Shown here: in pieces, positions 1 through 9,631 of the stretch
How positions within the stretch are numbered: position 1 is the stretch's first letter
How the letters are laid out: the number at the start of each line of letters is the position of its first letter
From: an uncultured Sterolibacterium sp.
GTDB taxonomy: Bacteria > Pseudomonadota > Gammaproteobacteria > Burkholderiales > Rhodocyclaceae
NCBI GenBank assembly: GCA_903904605.1
Contig: CAIVDC010000098.1
Span: 1-32,595 of the forward strand
Direction: 5' to 3'
DNA length: 32,595 bases
Position numbers and translations under genes: made by a program
The notes under the pieces: generated by a model
Seen by the model: the letters and a program-made list of their open reading frames with translations, nothing else
Database searches by the model: none
What the model was told of the DNA's origin: nothing

Positions 1-34
1 CTTCTCGCCTGTGAAAGTAGGTCAGCGCCAGACA
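1..34 (+). rRNA. rrf: 5S ribosomal RNA, 3' end (partial)
   Basis: The first bases match the 3' end of a betaproteobacterial 5S rRNA: the segment CCTGTGAAAGTAGGTC is followed by CGCCAGAC, which is the 3' side of the terminal 5S stem. The rest of the molecule, and presumably 23S and 16S rRNA, lie left of the window. The exact 3' end is uncertain by one or two bases. A strong hairpin terminator starts eight bases later, as expected at the end of an rRNA operon. Confidence 0.82.
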
Positions 35-41
35 TCCCCTT

Positions 42-77
42 AAACGGCAAAGCCCTCGAAAGAGGGCTTTGCCGTTT
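42..77 (+). terminator. Intrinsic terminator of the rRNA operon
   Basis: A perfect 16-bp inverted repeat (42-57 with 62-77) closes on a GAAA tetraloop. The stem ends in TTT on its 3' side. It follows the 5S rRNA end directly and separates the rRNA operon from accA. Confidence 0.9.
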
Positions 78-118
78 CTGCGTTACTCGGAATTTCCTGA
101 AATCGGCAGACCTTCCTG

Positions 119-124
119 TAAAAT
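119..124 (+). promoter_or_regulatory. Possible -10 element upstream of accA
   Basis: TAAAAT matches five of six bases of the sigma-70 -10 consensus and lies about 20 bases before the accA start, downstream of the rRNA terminator. I see no convincing -35 at normal spacing, so this is only a candidate. The transcript would have a short leader. Confidence 0.3.
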
Positions 125-145
125 GCAGCCTCCCGTGGAAGCGTC

Positions 146-1120
146 ATGCCAATGAAAACAACCTTTCTCGATTTTGAACAACCGATTGCCGAACTTGAAG
201 CCAAGATCGAATCCCTGCGCTTTGCCCAGGACGACTCGGCTGTCGATATTTCCGAAGAGATCGGGCGGCTTGAAGGTAAGAGCCAGAATCTGACCAAGGA
301 CATCTACGCGAAATTGACGCCCTGGCAGATTGCCCAGGTGGCGCGCCATCCTCAGCGCCCGTACACGCTTGACTACGTCGCGCAGCTGTTTACCGATTTC
401 GAGGAACTGCACGGCGATCGAACCTATGCCGACGATCGCGCGATAGTTGGCGGGCTAGCCCGCTTCAACGGCCAGTCGGTCATGGTGATCGGGCACCAGA
501 AAGGGCGCGACACCAAGGAAAAGGTCCTACGAAACTTCGGCATGCCCAGACCCGAGGGCTACCGCAAGGCCCTGCGCCTGATGCGGTTGGCCGAAAAGTT
601 CGGTATTCCGATATTCACCTTTGTCGATACACCCGGGGCCTATCCCGGCATAGACGCGGAAGAGCGCGGGCAATCCGAGGCTATCGGGCGAAATCTTCTG
701 GTGATGTCGGAACTCAAGGTTCCCCTGATTTGCACCGTCATTGGCGAAGGCGGATCCGGAGGGGCATTGGCGATTGCAGTCGGCGATGCCATGCTGATGC
801 TGCAATACGCGACATATTCTGTGATTTCACCGGAAGGCTGCGCTTCGATTCTTTGGAAAAGTCCGGAAAAGGCGGGCGAGGCCGCCGATGCAATGGCGAT
901 TACCGCAGTCCGGCTGAAAACCCTGGGGCTTGTCGATCGCATTGTTAATGAACCCCTCGGGGGTGCGCATCGGGATCCCCGCCTAATGGCCGCTTCCCTC
1001 AAGAAGGCACTTCAGGACGCGCTGCGGTTGGTGACCGAACTGTCGGCGGCTGAACTGATCGAGCGACGCTTCGAGCGACTGATGAGCTATGGCAAGTTCA
1101 AGGAACAAAGGGTCGACTGA
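146..1120 (+). CDS. accA: Acetyl-CoA carboxylase carboxyltransferase subunit alpha
   Basis: This is the alpha subunit of the carboxyltransferase half of acetyl-CoA carboxylase. With AccD it moves the carboxyl group from carboxybiotin to acetyl-CoA, making malonyl-CoA for fatty acid synthesis in the cytoplasm. The 324-residue length is normal for bacterial AccA. Family segments are clear: [16 protein letters not shown] near the N-terminus, the crotonase-fold core with [26 protein letters not shown] and [12 protein letters not shown] second ATG lies two codons inside (152); family members often begin [14 protein letters not shown] ribosome site at 137-141 sits 4 bases from the first ATG and 10 from the second, so 152 may be the true start. 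The 3' end overlaps tilS by 32 bases. Confidence 0.97.
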   Translation: MPMKTTFLDFEQPIAELEAKIESLRFAQDDSAVDISEEIGRLEGKSQNLTKDIYAKLTPWQIAQVARHPQRPYTLDYVAQLFTDFEELHGDRTYADDRAIVGGLARFNGQSVMVIGHQKGRDTKEKVLRNFGMPRPEGYRKALRLMRLAEKFGIPIFTFVDTPGAYPGIDAEERGQSEAIGRNLLVMSELKVPLICTVIGEGGSGGALAIAVGDAMLMLQYATYSVISPEGCASILWKSPEKAGEAADAMAITAVRLKTLGLVDRIVNEPLGGAHRDPRLMAASLKKALQDALRLVTELSAAELIERRFERLMSYGKFKEQRVD

Positions 1121-2072
1121 CCAGCTAAGCGAAGCGGCGACAGCTTGTCTGCGTCGCCATCTGCGGCCGCTTCCTCAGTCCCTTGTCGTCGCATTTTCCG
1201 GTGGCCGTGACTCCGTCGCGCTGCTCCACGCGTTGCAGTCGTTGCAGGGCGCATTCGGCTATGAACTCTCGGCCTGCCACGTTCATCATCGCTTAAGTCC
1301 TCTTGCCGACAGTTGGGAAGGTTTCTGCAGGCGATACTGCGAGGACGTGGGCATAAGGCTGGCGGTGTGTCACGTCGATGTGCCGCGCGGCACACCAGAA
1401 GGATTGGAGGCGGCGGCGCGTGCATGCCGCTATCAGGCCTTGATCGGAACCGGCGCCGACTGGGTGGCTCTGGCCCACCACCGCGGCGACCAGGCCGAGA
1501 CCTTGCTGTTCAATCTGTTACGCGGAGCCGGTCTGCGCGGCGCAGCCGGTATGCCCCAGACGAGGTTCCTGGCAGACGGAGTTTCATTGATCCGTCCGCT
1601 CCTGGAAGTGTCAAGGGCCTCGATCGAGTCCTACCTGATTCTCCACGGGCTGACCTGGGTCGACGATGAGAGTAATACCGACTCCGCTTTCTCGCGGAAT
1701 TTTCTTCGCCATCAGGTCCTGCCATTGTTGGCTGACAGGTTTCCTGCCGCGGAGCGGAAGCTGGCTTCGGCGGCGGAGCGCTTTGCCGAAGCCCGGGCCT
1801 TGCTCGACGAACTGGCCGTCATCGATCTGGTTGGCCATCCGTCGCGGTTTCCGCTTCCAGTGGACTGCTTGGCGCGGCTGGATGAACGGCGCGGAAGAAA
1901 TCTGCTGCGCTTCATGCTGTGCCAGCACGGCGTTCGGATCCCCAGCCAGGAGCGGCTTTCAGAGGTGCTGCGACAATTAAAGACGGCCAAGCCTGATCGC
2001 CATCCAGCTGTTGTGTTCGGTGCCCACTTACTGCTTAGGCGCGGAGGTCAAGTCTGCCTCGAAACCGTCTGA
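1089..2072 (+). CDS. tilS: tRNA(Ile)-lysidine synthase, short form
   Basis: TilS attaches lysine to C34 of the CAU-anticodon tRNA-Ile, so the tRNA reads AUA and is charged with isoleucine. The ATP-pyrophosphatase PP-loop is seen as [15 protein letters not shown] near residues 34-48, followed by the family segments [14 protein letters not shown] and [21 protein letters not shown] substrate-binding domain follows (around residues 250-320). At 327 residues the protein is about 100 shorter than E. coli TilS and stops where the last C-terminal domain (CTD2) would begin. No other frame after the stop continues the homology, so this looks like a natural short form like that of Aquifex, not a frameshift. 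The start overlaps accA by 32 bases, suggesting translational coupling. Confidence 0.93.
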   Translation: MASSRNKGSTDQLSEAATACLRRHLRPLPQSLVVAFSGGRDSVALLHALQSLQGAFGYELSACHVHHRLSPLADSWEGFCRRYCEDVGIRLAVCHVDVPRGTPEGLEAAARACRYQALIGTGADWVALAHHRGDQAETLLFNLLRGAGLRGAAGMPQTRFLADGVSLIRPLLEVSRASIESYLILHGLTWVDDESNTDSAFSRNFLRHQVLPLLADRFPAAERKLASAAERFAEARALLDELAVIDLVGHPSRFPLPVDCLARLDERRGRNLLRFMLCQHGVRIPSQERLSEVLRQLKTAKPDRHPAVVFGAHLLLRRGGQVCLETV

Positions 2073-2137
2073 CCCCGTCGGGAGTCTGCGGCACCCCGCT
2101 TTTGCGGTATTATCGCCCGAAATATAAGGAGGGGATA

Positions 2138-3142
2138 ATGAAACTACGGACCGTTTTTGCTTTCTTCGCGGCTGCCTGCATGGCTGCCGCTGCCCTGGCC
2201 CAACAGCCGATCGTCATCAAGTTTAGCCATGTTGTTGCCCTCGATACGCCCAAGGGGTTGGCTGCTGAATACTTCAAGAAGATCGCCGAAGAGCGTACCA
2301 GAGGTCGGGTCAAAGTCGAGGTTTATCCCAACAGTCAACTCTACAAGGACAAGGAAGAACTGGAAGCGCTGCAACTGGGCGCGGTGCAGATGCTTGCGCC
2401 TTCGATGGCCAAGTTCGGTCCGATGGGCGTGCGCGAGTACGAAGCCTTCGACCTGCCCTATATCTTCGATGATTACAAGGAACTGCATCGGGTCACCCAG
2501 GGGCCGATCGGCCAACTGCTCCTGAAGAAGCTCGATAGCAAGGGCATTGCCGGCCTAGCCTTCTGGGACAATGGCTTCAAGGTGATGAGTGCCAACAAGC
2601 CGCTCAGGATGCCCGATGACTTCAAAGGTCTGAAAATGCGCATCCAGTCTTCCAAGGTCCTAGACTTGCAGATGCGCGCCCTCGGCGCCATTCCGCAGGT
2701 GATGGCGTTCTCCGAGGTCTACCAGGCGCTGCAGACCGGTGTCGTCGATGGCACAGAGAATCCGGTTTCGAACCTCTATACCCAGAAGATGTACGAGGTG
2801 CAGAAATATGTGACGCTCTCGGATCATGGCTATCTCGGCTACGCTCTGATCGCGAACAAGAAATTCTGGGACAGCTTGCCTGCGGATATCCGCGTCATTC
2901 TCGATGGCGCCGTGAAAGATTCCACGAAGTTTGCCAACGACCTGGCCCAGAAGAAGAATGACGAGGACTTAGAGTCGATCAGAAAGTCCGGCAAGAGTCA
3001 GATCATCACCCTGACGCCCCAGGAGAAAATGGCCTGGAAGAAGGCGCTGTTCAAGGTGCATCGCGAAAGCGAAGCGAGGATAGGCAAGGAACTGCTCCAG
3101 TCCATCTACAAGGAAACGGGCTTCGATCCTGGCAAGCTGTAA
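2138..3142 (+). CDS. dctP: TRAP transporter solute-binding protein, DctP family
   Basis: This is the periplasmic solute-binding subunit of a tripartite ATP-independent periplasmic transporter, which captures an organic acid and delivers it to the DctQM membrane part. The start is the ATG at 2138, behind a very strong AAGGAGGGG ribosome site at 2126-2134; an in-frame TTG at 2102 precedes that site and is unlikely. The 334-residue product has a Sec signal peptide ending AALA-Q near residue 22. Family marks include IKFSHVVALDTPKG, VYPNSQLYKDKEELEALQLG, LKMRIQSSKV, whose arginine is the carboxylate-binding residue of DctP proteins, and VDGTENPVSN. The close DctP style suggests a C4-dicarboxylate, but the substrate is not proven. 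dctQ begins 21 bases downstream. Confidence 0.95.
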   Translation: MKLRTVFAFFAAACMAAAALAQQPIVIKFSHVVALDTPKGLAAEYFKKIAEERTRGRVKVEVYPNSQLYKDKEELEALQLGAVQMLAPSMAKFGPMGVREYEAFDLPYIFDDYKELHRVTQGPIGQLLLKKLDSKGIAGLAFWDNGFKVMSANKPLRMPDDFKGLKMRIQSSKVLDLQMRALGAIPQVMAFSEVYQALQTGVVDGTENPVSNLYTQKMYEVQKYVTLSDHGYLGYALIANKKFWDSLPADIRVILDGAVKDSTKFANDLAQKKNDEDLESIRKSGKSQIITLTPQEKMAWKKALFKVHRESEARIGKELLQSIYKETGFDPGKL

Positions 3143-3163
3143 GCGGGACTATTCGGAGCCGGC

Positions 3164-3802
3164 ATGCTGAAGTTTCTCGACCATCTCGAGGAATGGTTGA
3201 TCGCCTTCCTCATCGGTGCGGCGACGCTGATCATTTTCTTCGCCGTGGTGCACCGCTATGCCGCAGGACTGCCGATCCCCGTGGTCCAGGACTGGCTGCT
3301 TACGATCAACATGAGCTGGGCACAGGAACTGTGCATCTACATGTTCGTCTGGATGGCCAAGTTCGGTGCCGCCTACGGTGTGCGTACCGGTATCCACGTC
3401 GGCGTCGATGTCCTCATCAACCAGTTGGCGGAGAAGAATCGCATGAGATTCGTGCTGTTCGGCCTCTTCGCCGGCGCCTTATTCACGGTTATCGTCGGCA
3501 CGCTCGGCGCCGCCTTCGTCTGGCACATGGCGCAGACGGACCAGGTCTCCGCCGACCTGGAACTGCCGATGTGGATGGTTTACATGGTCATCCCGCTCGG
3601 CTCCTACCTGATGTGCTTCCGCTTCCTGCAGGTGGCGCGCACCTTCTGGATGACAGGGGAACTGCCGCACCACGACCACGGCTATGTGGAAGGCATCGAA
3701 GAAATAAGGGACGAGGACCTCATACCGTACGCCCTGGACGACAACCTGCATCCGCACGACATCGCTCACCGTAAGGGCGTCGATGGGGGAAAGCAGAAAT
3801 GA
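3164..3802 (+). CDS. dctQ: TRAP transporter small permease subunit, DctQ family
   Basis: This is the small integral membrane subunit of the TRAP transporter encoded with dctP and dctM. Four hydrophobic segments are visible (roughly residues 12-32, 52-75, 90-115 and 125-150), as in DctQ. A GGAG site lies just before the ATG. The 212-residue length is on the long side because of a hydrophilic C-terminal tail of about 45 residues rich in His, Asp and Glu (for example [12 protein letters not shown] and [14 protein letters not shown]). That tail follows the last membrane helix; its function is unknown. The stop overlaps the dctM start in an ATGA junction. Confidence 0.93.
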   Translation: MLKFLDHLEEWLIAFLIGAATLIIFFAVVHRYAAGLPIPVVQDWLLTINMSWAQELCIYMFVWMAKFGAAYGVRTGIHVGVDVLINQLAEKNRMRFVLFGLFAGALFTVIVGTLGAAFVWHMAQTDQVSADLELPMWMVYMVIPLGSYLMCFRFLQVARTFWMTGELPHHDHGYVEGIEEIRDEDLIPYALDDNLHPHDIAHRKGVDGGKQK

Positions 3803-5082
3803 ACGCCTTGATCATCTTCGTGCTGCTGTTCGCCCTGATGCTCACCGGCATGCCGATCTCGATTTCGCTCGGCCTGACCGTCCTGACTTTCCTGTTCACC
3901 ATGACGACGGTGCCGATCGAGTCGGTGGCGCTGAAGCTGTTCACCGGCATCGAGAAGTTCGAGATCATGGCCATTCCGTTCTTCATTCTCGCCGGCAATT
4001 TTCTGACGCACGGCGGTGTGGCCCGGCGCATGATCAACTTCGCCACCTCCATGGTCGGCCACCTGCCAGGCGGCCTGGGTCTGTCCGGGGTCGTTGCCTG
4101 CGCGCTGTTCGCCGCCGTGTCGGGATCGAGCCCGGCGACCGTGGTGGCGATCGGTTCCATCCTCCTGCCGGCAATGGTCAAGGCCGGCTTTCCCAAGAGC
4201 TTCGGAGCCGGCGTCATTACTACATCCGGCGCACTGGGCATTCTGATTCCGCCCTCGATCGTCATGGTGATGTATGCCGTGTCGACCAGCACTTCGGTCG
4301 GCGCCCTGTTCATGGCCGGCGTGATACCGGGCCTTGTTCTGGCAACGCTGTTGGGCGCAACGACCTTCTACCGCGCCTGGAAGAACGGCTATCCGCGCCA
4401 ACCCAAGGCCTCCTGGGCCGAGCGCTGGATGGCATTCAGAAACTCCGCGTGGGGCCTGCTCTTGATCGTGGTGGTCATGGGCGGCATCTATTCGGGCATA
4501 TTCACGCCGACCGAGGCCGCGGCGATGGCGGCCGTCTATGCCTTCTTCGTCGCAGTGTTCGTGTACAAGGACATGAACCTGAAGAAGGTGCCCAAGGTGC
4601 TGCTCGACTCGGCAAACATGAGCGCGATGCTGCTCTATATCATCACCAACGCCGTGATGTTCTCCTTCTTGATCACCTCGGAGCAGATCCCGCAGGCGAT
4701 GGCCGACTGGATGATCGTCCAGGGTTTCGGGCCGGTCGCCTTCCTGCTGGTGGTGAATATACTGCTGCTGCTGGCCGGCAACGTCATGGAGCCCTCCTCC
4801 ATCGTGCTGATCATGGCACCCATCCTGTTCCCGGTGGCGATGAAGCTGGGCATAGACCCAATCCATTTCGGCATCTTGATCACGGTGAATATGGAGGTGG
4901 GCATGTGCCATCCGCCGGTGGGACTCAACCTTTATGTAGCGAGCGGCGTCACCAAAATGGGCATCACCGAACTGACGATCGCCGTCTGGCCGTGGCTTTT
5001 GACCATGCTCGGGTTCCTGGTGCTGGTCACTTACTGGCCGCCCATGACCCTGTGGCTACCCAGGGCGCTGGGCATGATGTAG
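3799..5082 (+). CDS. dctM: TRAP transporter large permease subunit, DctM family
   Basis: This is the large membrane subunit that forms the transport path of the TRAP carrier and couples solute uptake to a sodium or proton gradient. The 427-residue length and about twelve hydrophobic segments are typical. Family signatures are clear: [64 protein letters not shown] and [15 protein letters not shown]. Translation is coupled to dctQ by a 4-base ATGA overlap. A likely intrinsic terminator lies about 30 bases beyond the stop, so dctPQM looks like a self-contained operon. Confidence 0.96.
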   Translation: MNALIIFVLLFALMLTGMPISISLGLTVLTFLFTMTTVPIESVALKLFTGIEKFEIMAIPFFILAGNFLTHGGVARRMINFATSMVGHLPGGLGLSGVVACALFAAVSGSSPATVVAIGSILLPAMVKAGFPKSFGAGVITTSGALGILIPPSIVMVMYAVSTSTSVGALFMAGVIPGLVLATLLGATTFYRAWKNGYPRQPKASWAERWMAFRNSAWGLLLIVVVMGGIYSGIFTPTEAAAMAAVYAFFVAVFVYKDMNLKKVPKVLLDSANMSAMLLYIITNAVMFSFLITSEQIPQAMADWMIVQGFGPVAFLLVVNILLLLAGNVMEPSSIVLIMAPILFPVAMKLGIDPIHFGILITVNMEVGMCHPPVGLNLYVASGVTKMGITELTIAVWPWLLTMLGFLVLVTYWPPMTLWLPRALGMM

Positions 5083-5114
5083 CAGTGCCGTTAGGCTGGC
5101 CATTGCTCGGCGTG

Positions 5115-5142
5115 CGGCGCTTACCTGTCGGGCGCCGTTTTT
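5115..5142 (+). terminator. Probable intrinsic terminator after dctM
   Basis: CGGCGC (5115-5120) pairs with GCGCCG (5132-5137) around an 11-base loop and is followed at once by five T residues (5138-5142). It sits about 30 bases past the dctM stop and before the ndk promoter candidate. Confidence 0.6.
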
Positions 5143-5204
5143 CCTTGTGCAGCACCTTCGCCTGGCCGGGCCGAGCCGAAAAACGCAGGGGCAAGGGCCG
5201 AAAT

Positions 5205-5215
5205 TGCTATAAAAT
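5205..5215 (+). promoter_or_regulatory. Candidate extended -10 promoter for ndk operon
   Basis: TGCTATAAAAT combines the extended TG motif with a TATAAA hexamer (5208-5213), about 50 bases before the ndk ATG and downstream of the dctM terminator. No good -35 is seen, which an extended -10 can tolerate. It would drive the long ndk-rlmN-pilW-rodZ-ispG-hisS-yfgM-bamB-der run. Confidence 0.5.
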
Positions 5216-5264
5216 GCCAAGTTACCCGCTCAACGCATTTATCCCCCTCTTTTGGAGAAACCGG

Positions 5265-5690
5265 ATGGCTCTCGAACGTACCTTTTCCATAATCAAACCC
5301 GATGCCGTGGCCAAGAATGTCATCGGCAAGATATATTCGCGCTTTGAAACCAATGGCCTCAAGATCATCGCCGCGCGAATGGTGCACCTGTCGCGCCGGG
5401 AAGCCGAGGGTTTCTATGCCGTACATCGCGAACGGCCTTTCTTCAAGGACTTGGTCGAGTTCATGATTTCGGGACCGGTGATGGCCCAGGTGCTGGAAGG
5501 CGAGGATGCCATCGCCAAGAACCGCGAACTGATGGGCGCCACGGATCCCAAAAAGGCTGCCGCCGGCACGATACGCGCAGACTTCGCCGACAGCATCGAT
5601 GCCAATGCGGTGCACGGCTCCGATGCGCCTGAGACGGCGGCCGTCGAGATCGCCTATTTCTTCCCCGCGCTCAATATCTACTCGCGTTAA
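5265..5690 (+). CDS. ndk: Nucleoside diphosphate kinase
   Basis: Ndk transfers the gamma phosphate of ATP to other nucleoside diphosphates through a phosphohistidine intermediate, balancing NTP and dNTP pools. The ATG at 5265 follows a GGAGAAACC ribosome site (about 5254-5262). The 141-residue product matches the usual length and begins [18 protein letters not shown], typical of the family. The catalytic histidine is in [12 protein letters not shown] near residue 116, and the ERPFF and [10 protein letters not shown] segments are present. A much longer open frame extends upstream through dctM but is a shadow. The stop shares one base with the rlmN start (TAATG). It appears to be the first gene of a long operon. 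Confidence 0.97.
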   Translation: MALERTFSIIKPDAVAKNVIGKIYSRFETNGLKIIAARMVHLSRREAEGFYAVHRERPFFKDLVEFMISGPVMAQVLEGEDAIAKNRELMGATDPKKAAAGTIRADFADSIDANAVHGSDAPETAAVEIAYFFPALNIYSR

Positions 5691-6781
5691 TGCCGCTAAA
5701 TCTCCTAGATCTCGATGCTGCGGGCCTGATCGACTTCTTCGCCAGCCTGGGAGAGAAACCGTTCCGCGCCAGGCAGGTGCTGCGCTGGCTGCATCGTTTC
5801 GGGGAGCATGACTTCGCGCGCATGAGCGATGTCGCCAAGAGTTTGCGCGACAAGCTGGCCGTCCTGGCGAGCGTGGTGCCGCCGGCGCTTGTCAGCGACA
5901 GACTGTCGGACGATGGTACACGCAAGTTCCTGTTCGATGTCGGCAACAGCAATGCGGTCGAGACGGTATACATCCCGGAGGGAGACCGCGGCACCCTCTG
6001 CATCTCAACGCAGGCGGGTTGCGCGCTGAACTGCGCCTTCTGCTCCACCGGTAAGCAGGGATTCAACCGCAACCTGACGGTGGCCGAAATCATCGGCCAG
6101 TTGTGGCAGGCGAATAAGGCGCTGGGATTTGATCCCAAGGGCGAGCGCATCATCAGCAATGTCGTGCTGATGGGCATGGGCGAACCGCTCGCCAACATAG
6201 ACAACGTAGTTACCGCCTTGCGACTGATGCTGGACGACAATGCCTACGGTTTGTCGCGCCGTCGTGTGACCCTGTCGACCTCGGGCATCGTGCCCGCGAT
6301 GGACAGGCTGCGCGAGGCATGCCCGGTGGCGCTGGCGGTATCCCTGCATGCGCCCAACGATCAACTGCGCGACCGACTGGTGCCGATCAACCGCAAGTAC
6401 CCGCTGGTCGAATTGATGGCCGCCTGCCGCCGCTATCTAACAGCGGCGCCACGCGATTTCGTCACTTTCGAATACGTGATGCTCGATGGCGTGAATGATC
6501 ACGATGGCGACGCGCGGGAGCTGTTGCGGCTCACCCGCGATGTTCCGTGCAAGTTCAACCTGATCCCGTTCAACCCGTTCCCGAATTCCGGCTTCAAGTG
6601 CTCGAAGCCGGAGCGTGTCCGCCGCTTTGCCGAAATCCTGATAGGCGCCGGCGTCGTCACCACCACGCGCAAGACTCGTGGCGACGATATCGATGCGGCA
6701 TGCGGCCAGCTTGCCGGGCAGGTGCAGGATCGCACGCGCCGCACACTCAGAGCCATCCCCGTTGTGGCGGCGGCCGGATGA
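5690..6781 (+). CDS. rlmN: Dual-specificity RNA methyltransferase RlmN
   Basis: RlmN is a radical-SAM enzyme that makes 2-methyladenosine at A2503 of 23S rRNA and at A37 of several tRNAs. The 363-residue protein shows the cluster motif CALNCAFC with cysteines at 111, 115 and 118, the GMGEPL segment that contacts SAM, and the second catalytic cysteine at about 338 in [25 protein letters not shown] and [12 protein letters not shown] are typical family segments. Its ATG overlaps the last base of the ndk stop, and its own stop overlaps the pilW start (ATGA), so it is translationally coupled on both sides. Confidence 0.97.
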   Translation: MPLNLLDLDAAGLIDFFASLGEKPFRARQVLRWLHRFGEHDFARMSDVAKSLRDKLAVLASVVPPALVSDRLSDDGTRKFLFDVGNSNAVETVYIPEGDRGTLCISTQAGCALNCAFCSTGKQGFNRNLTVAEIIGQLWQANKALGFDPKGERIISNVVLMGMGEPLANIDNVVTALRLMLDDNAYGLSRRRVTLSTSGIVPAMDRLREACPVALAVSLHAPNDQLRDRLVPINRKYPLVELMAACRRYLTAAPRDFVTFEYVMLDGVNDHDGDARELLRLTRDVPCKFNLIPFNPFPNSGFKCSKPERVRRFAEILIGAGVVTTTRKTRGDDIDAACGQLAGQVQDRTRRTLRAIPVVAAAG

Positions 6782-7572
6782 GGCGTCTTGCGATCGTGAT
6801 CGTCGCACTGGGACTGTCAGTCCTCCTGTCGGGCTGCGCCGGCGGGCCGGTCAGCCAGCGTGCGGCAGAGCAGCCTGTGTCTCAGCAGGTCACCACGACT
6901 GAAGCAGGCCACCGCGCCAAGCTGCATACCGAGCTGGGCGGACTCTATCTGTCGCAGGGCAACCTTGGCGTGGCGCTCGAAGAGGCGCGCAAGGCTCTTT
7001 CCGCCGATGCCGGCTATGCCCCTGCATACAGTCTGATGGGTCTGGTGCGCATGCAGCTGCGCGAGGAAGGCCCTGCCGAGGCGAGCTTCGAGCGCGCGCT
7101 GAAACTGGCGCCGGCAGACCCCGAGATAAACAATATGTTCGGCTGGTTTCTTTGCCAGACCGGACGAGAAAGGCGATCGCTGCAATACTTCCGGGAGGCG
7201 ATCAAGAGCCCGCTTTATGCTACGCCCACCATGCCCTACACCAACGCGGGAATCTGCTCGCTTAGGCTGAAGGACGACAAGGCCGCCGAGGATTACTTCG
7301 TCAAGGCTCTGCGCGCCGACGGGGCAAATCAGCAGGCTTTGTACTTCCTCGCCGACATCGCCTATCGCCAGGGGCGGCTGGCGGCGGCGCGGCTGCACAT
7401 CGCCGAAAGGCACAGATTGGCCGAGCCCAGCGCCGAAACGCTGTGGCTGGCTTTGCGCATCGAAAGAAAACTCGGTGATCGCGAGGCTGAATCCCGGTTT
7501 TCTTCCCAGATGCGACGCAAGTTTCCGGCCGCGCCGGAGACGCTGCATCTGATGCAGGGAATATACGAGTGA
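6778..7572 (+). CDS. pilW: Type IV pilus biogenesis/stability lipoprotein PilW (PilF)
   Basis: PilW/PilF is an outer-membrane lipoprotein with tetratricopeptide repeats that helps the PilQ secretin assemble and stabilises type IV pili. The 264-residue product starts at the ATG overlapping the rlmN stop and has a lipoprotein signal with lipobox LSGC (cysteine at about residue 20). TPR-like helices follow, for example [35 protein letters not shown] and [20 protein letters not shown]. The NNxFGWFLC segment is typical of this family. The place between rlmN and rodZ matches the common proteobacterial order. The stop overlaps the next start in a GTGA junction. Confidence 0.9.
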   Translation: MRRLAIVIVALGLSVLLSGCAGGPVSQRAAEQPVSQQVTTTEAGHRAKLHTELGGLYLSQGNLGVALEEARKALSADAGYAPAYSLMGLVRMQLREEGPAEASFERALKLAPADPEINNMFGWFLCQTGRERRSLQYFREAIKSPLYATPTMPYTNAGICSLRLKDDKAAEDYFVKALRADGANQQALYFLADIAYRQGRLAAARLHIAERHRLAEPSAETLWLALRIERKLGDREAESRFSSQMRRKFPAAPETLHLMQGIYE

Positions 7573-8384
7573 GCGAATCGCCAGAACTGCAGCAAACGCT
7601 CGAGGCAGCGCCGGAAGCGAATGCGATGGCGCTGCCGGCGCCGCAAGGCTCGCCCGGCAGCTTGCTGCGGGCGGCGCGGGTGGCCAGCGGCCTGTCGGTC
7701 GCCGAGGTGACACAATCGATCAAGTTCGCTGAGCGCCAGATCGAAGCGTTGGAACGCGACGATTTCGACAATCTGCCGGGTAGCACTTTTGTTCGCGGCA
7801 TCATCCGCAGCTATGCCAAGCTGCTGCATTTGGATGCGGGGCCGTTGCTGGCGATGCTCGGCCAGCAGTTGTCCCAGGCCGATAACGCGGTCCATGCCCC
7901 CGAAGATACCGGCGCCGAACTGCCGCTTGCCGGTGAACGGCACAACTTGATCCCACTGCTGGCGCTGGCCCTTACCCTGGCGGCATTGGGCGTTGCCCTG
8001 ATGAACTATTTCGACTGGCCCGGTGGCGGCGAAAAGTCAAAGCCGATTCAGGCCAAGGCGAATCCCGGGCAAGTTCAACCGCCCGCCGTGCGCATCGAGC
8101 AGCCCGCGGCGGCGCAGGCAGTCGGCGCCTTGCCGCCGGCTGCCGAGGAGCATCAACTGATTTTCGTATTTGAGGGCAAATCCTGGACCGAGGTCAAGGA
8201 TGCGACCAAGAAAGTGATTTTCGCCCAGAACAATTTGGCCGGAACGCGCCAGGTCGTGAGCGGCAAGCCACCCTTCGATCTGGTCATCGGCAATGCGCCC
8301 GTCGTCCAGTTGCAATACGGAGATCGTTCGATCGATTTGCGGCCGTATACAAAAGTTGACGTGGCCAGGTTTACACTGGAATGA
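7569..8384 (+). CDS. rodZ: RodZ-like cytoskeletal helix-turn-helix membrane protein
   Basis: RodZ links the MreB cytoskeleton to the inner membrane and helps keep rod shape. The 271-residue product starts with GTG in a GTGA overlap with pilW. It has a cytoplasmic HTH_25 domain (about residues 35-100, with [16 protein letters not shown] and [13 protein letters not shown]), one transmembrane segment near residues 127-148 ([19 protein letters not shown]), a Pro/Ala/Gln-rich linker, and a C-terminal periplasmic DUF4115 domain containing [14 protein letters not shown] and [11 protein letters not shown]. Domain order and position before ispG are typical. A role as a DNA-binding regulator is unlikely for this family despite the HTH. 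Confidence 0.9.
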   Translation: MSESPELQQTLEAAPEANAMALPAPQGSPGSLLRAARVASGLSVAEVTQSIKFAERQIEALERDDFDNLPGSTFVRGIIRSYAKLLHLDAGPLLAMLGQQLSQADNAVHAPEDTGAELPLAGERHNLIPLLALALTLAALGVALMNYFDWPGGGEKSKPIQAKANPGQVQPPAVRIEQPAAAQAVGALPPAAEEHQLIFVFEGKSWTEVKDATKKVIFAQNNLAGTRQVVSGKPPFDLVIGNAPVVQLQYGDRSIDLRPYTKVDVARFTLE

Positions 8385-9631
8385 ATGTTCAGGAATCGCA
8401 GAGGCCCCCTGGCCCGCTCGCGCGGCGACAGACGCGCCGGGTGATGGTGGCAGGCGTCGCCGTCGGCGGCGGTGCTCCCGTGGCCGTGCAGTCGATGACT
8501 AACACCGATACCGCCGATGTCATCGCGACCGCGCTGCAGGTGGCGCAACTGGCCCGCGCCGGCTCCGAGATCGTCCGCCTCACGGTGAATACCCGCGCGG
8601 CGGCTGAGGCGGTGCCCAGGATCCGCGAGCAACTGCTGAAAATGAATCTGCAAGTGCCGCTGGTCGGCGATTTCCATTTCAACGGTCACAAGCTGCTCGA
8701 AGAGGTGCCGGCATGTGCCGAGGCGCTGGACAAGCTGCGTATCAATCCGGGCAACGTCGGCAAGGGGAAGAAGCGCGACGAGCAGTTCGCCCGTTTGATC
8801 GAGATTGCCCGTCGCGCCGACAAGCCGGTGAGGATAGGCGTGAACTGGGGCAGCCTCGACCAGGAACTGCTGGTCCGCATCATGGACGAAAATGCGCGGC
8901 GACCTGTGCCCCTGGACGCGAAGGCGGTGATGCGTGAGGCGATGATCACCTCGGCCCTGGGGAGCGCGGCAAAGGCCGAAGAATTGGGCTTGCCGGGCAA
9001 CGCTATCGTGCTGTCCTGCAAAGTCTCGGGCGTGCAGGACTTGATCGGTATCTACCGCGACTTGGCTGCCCGCAGCGACTATCCGCTGCATCTGGGCCTG
9101 ACCGAGGCAGGGATGGGATCGAAAGGCATCGTCGCCTCGACCGCCGCCCTCGCGGTGATGCTGCAGGAAGGCATCGGCGATACCATCCGCGTGTCCCTGA
9201 CCCCGGAACCCAACGGTGACCGCACGCGCGAGGTCGTGGTCGCACAGGAAATCCTGCAGACCATGGGGCTACGGGCATTCACGCCGCTGGTCGCGGCCTG
9301 TCCCGGGTGCGGGCGAACCACCAGCACGACGTTTCAGGAGCTTGCGCAGGATATCCAGTCCTATGTGCGCGACCAGATGCCGATCTGGCGCCTCACGCAC
9401 ATCGGCGTCGAGAACATGAGCCTGGCGGTGATGGGCTGCGTGGTCAATGGACCTGGCGAGAGCCGGCACGCCAACATCGGCATCAGCCTGCCTGGGACCG
9501 GTGAGACCCCGGTCGCTCCGGTGTATGTCGATGGCGAGCATACGGTGACCTTGAAGGGCGAGGACATCGCCCGGAAATTCCGGGCCATCATCGACGACTA
9601 CGTGGTGCGGAAATACCGCAAGAGAGCATGA
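8381..9631 (+). CDS. ispG: 4-hydroxy-3-methylbut-2-en-1-yl diphosphate synthase (flavodoxin)
   Basis: IspG (GcpE) is a [4Fe-4S] enzyme of the non-mevalonate isoprenoid pathway. It reduces 2-C-methyl-D-erythritol 2,4-cyclodiphosphate to HMBPP. The 416-residue protein contains the N-terminal TIM-barrel segments [11 protein letters not shown] and FHFNGHKLL, and C-terminal cluster ligands in CPGCGRT and GCVVNGPGE, giving three cysteines. It starts at the ATG overlapping the rodZ stop (ATGA) and ends overlapping hisS (ATGA), so it is an interior gene of the long operon. Confidence 0.97.
   Translation: MNVQESQRPPGPLARRQTRRVMVAGVAVGGGAPVAVQSMTNTDTADVIATALQVAQLARAGSEIVRLTVNTRAAAEAVPRIREQLLKMNLQVPLVGDFHFNGHKLLEEVPACAEALDKLRINPGNVGKGKKRDEQFARLIEIARRADKPVRIGVNWGSLDQELLVRIMDENARRPVPLDAKAVMREAMITSALGSAAKAEELGLPGNAIVLSCKVSGVQDLIGIYRDLAARSDYPLHLGLTEAGMGSKGIVASTAALAVMLQEGIGDTIRVSLTPEPNGDRTREVVVAQEILQTMGLRAFTPLVAACPGCGRTTSTTFQELAQDIQSYVRDQMPIWRLTHIGVENMSLAVMGCVVNGPGESRHANIGISLPGTGETPVAPVYVDGEHTVTLKGEDIARKFRAIIDDYVVRKYRKRA

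Noticed and set aside
2096..2113. Small CCGC-TTTT-GCGG hairpin and TATTAT before dctP
   Set aside because: The stem is only four base pairs, and TATTAT lacks a -35 at proper spacing; a dctP promoter is expected here but cannot be fixed from the sequence.
3783..5690. A 635-codon open frame running from dctM into ndk
   Set aside because: Only the last 141 codons (from 5265) encode a real protein, Ndk; the rest is an out-of-frame shadow of dctM with low-complexity Arg/His/Gly-rich translation and crosses the terminator at 5115-5142.
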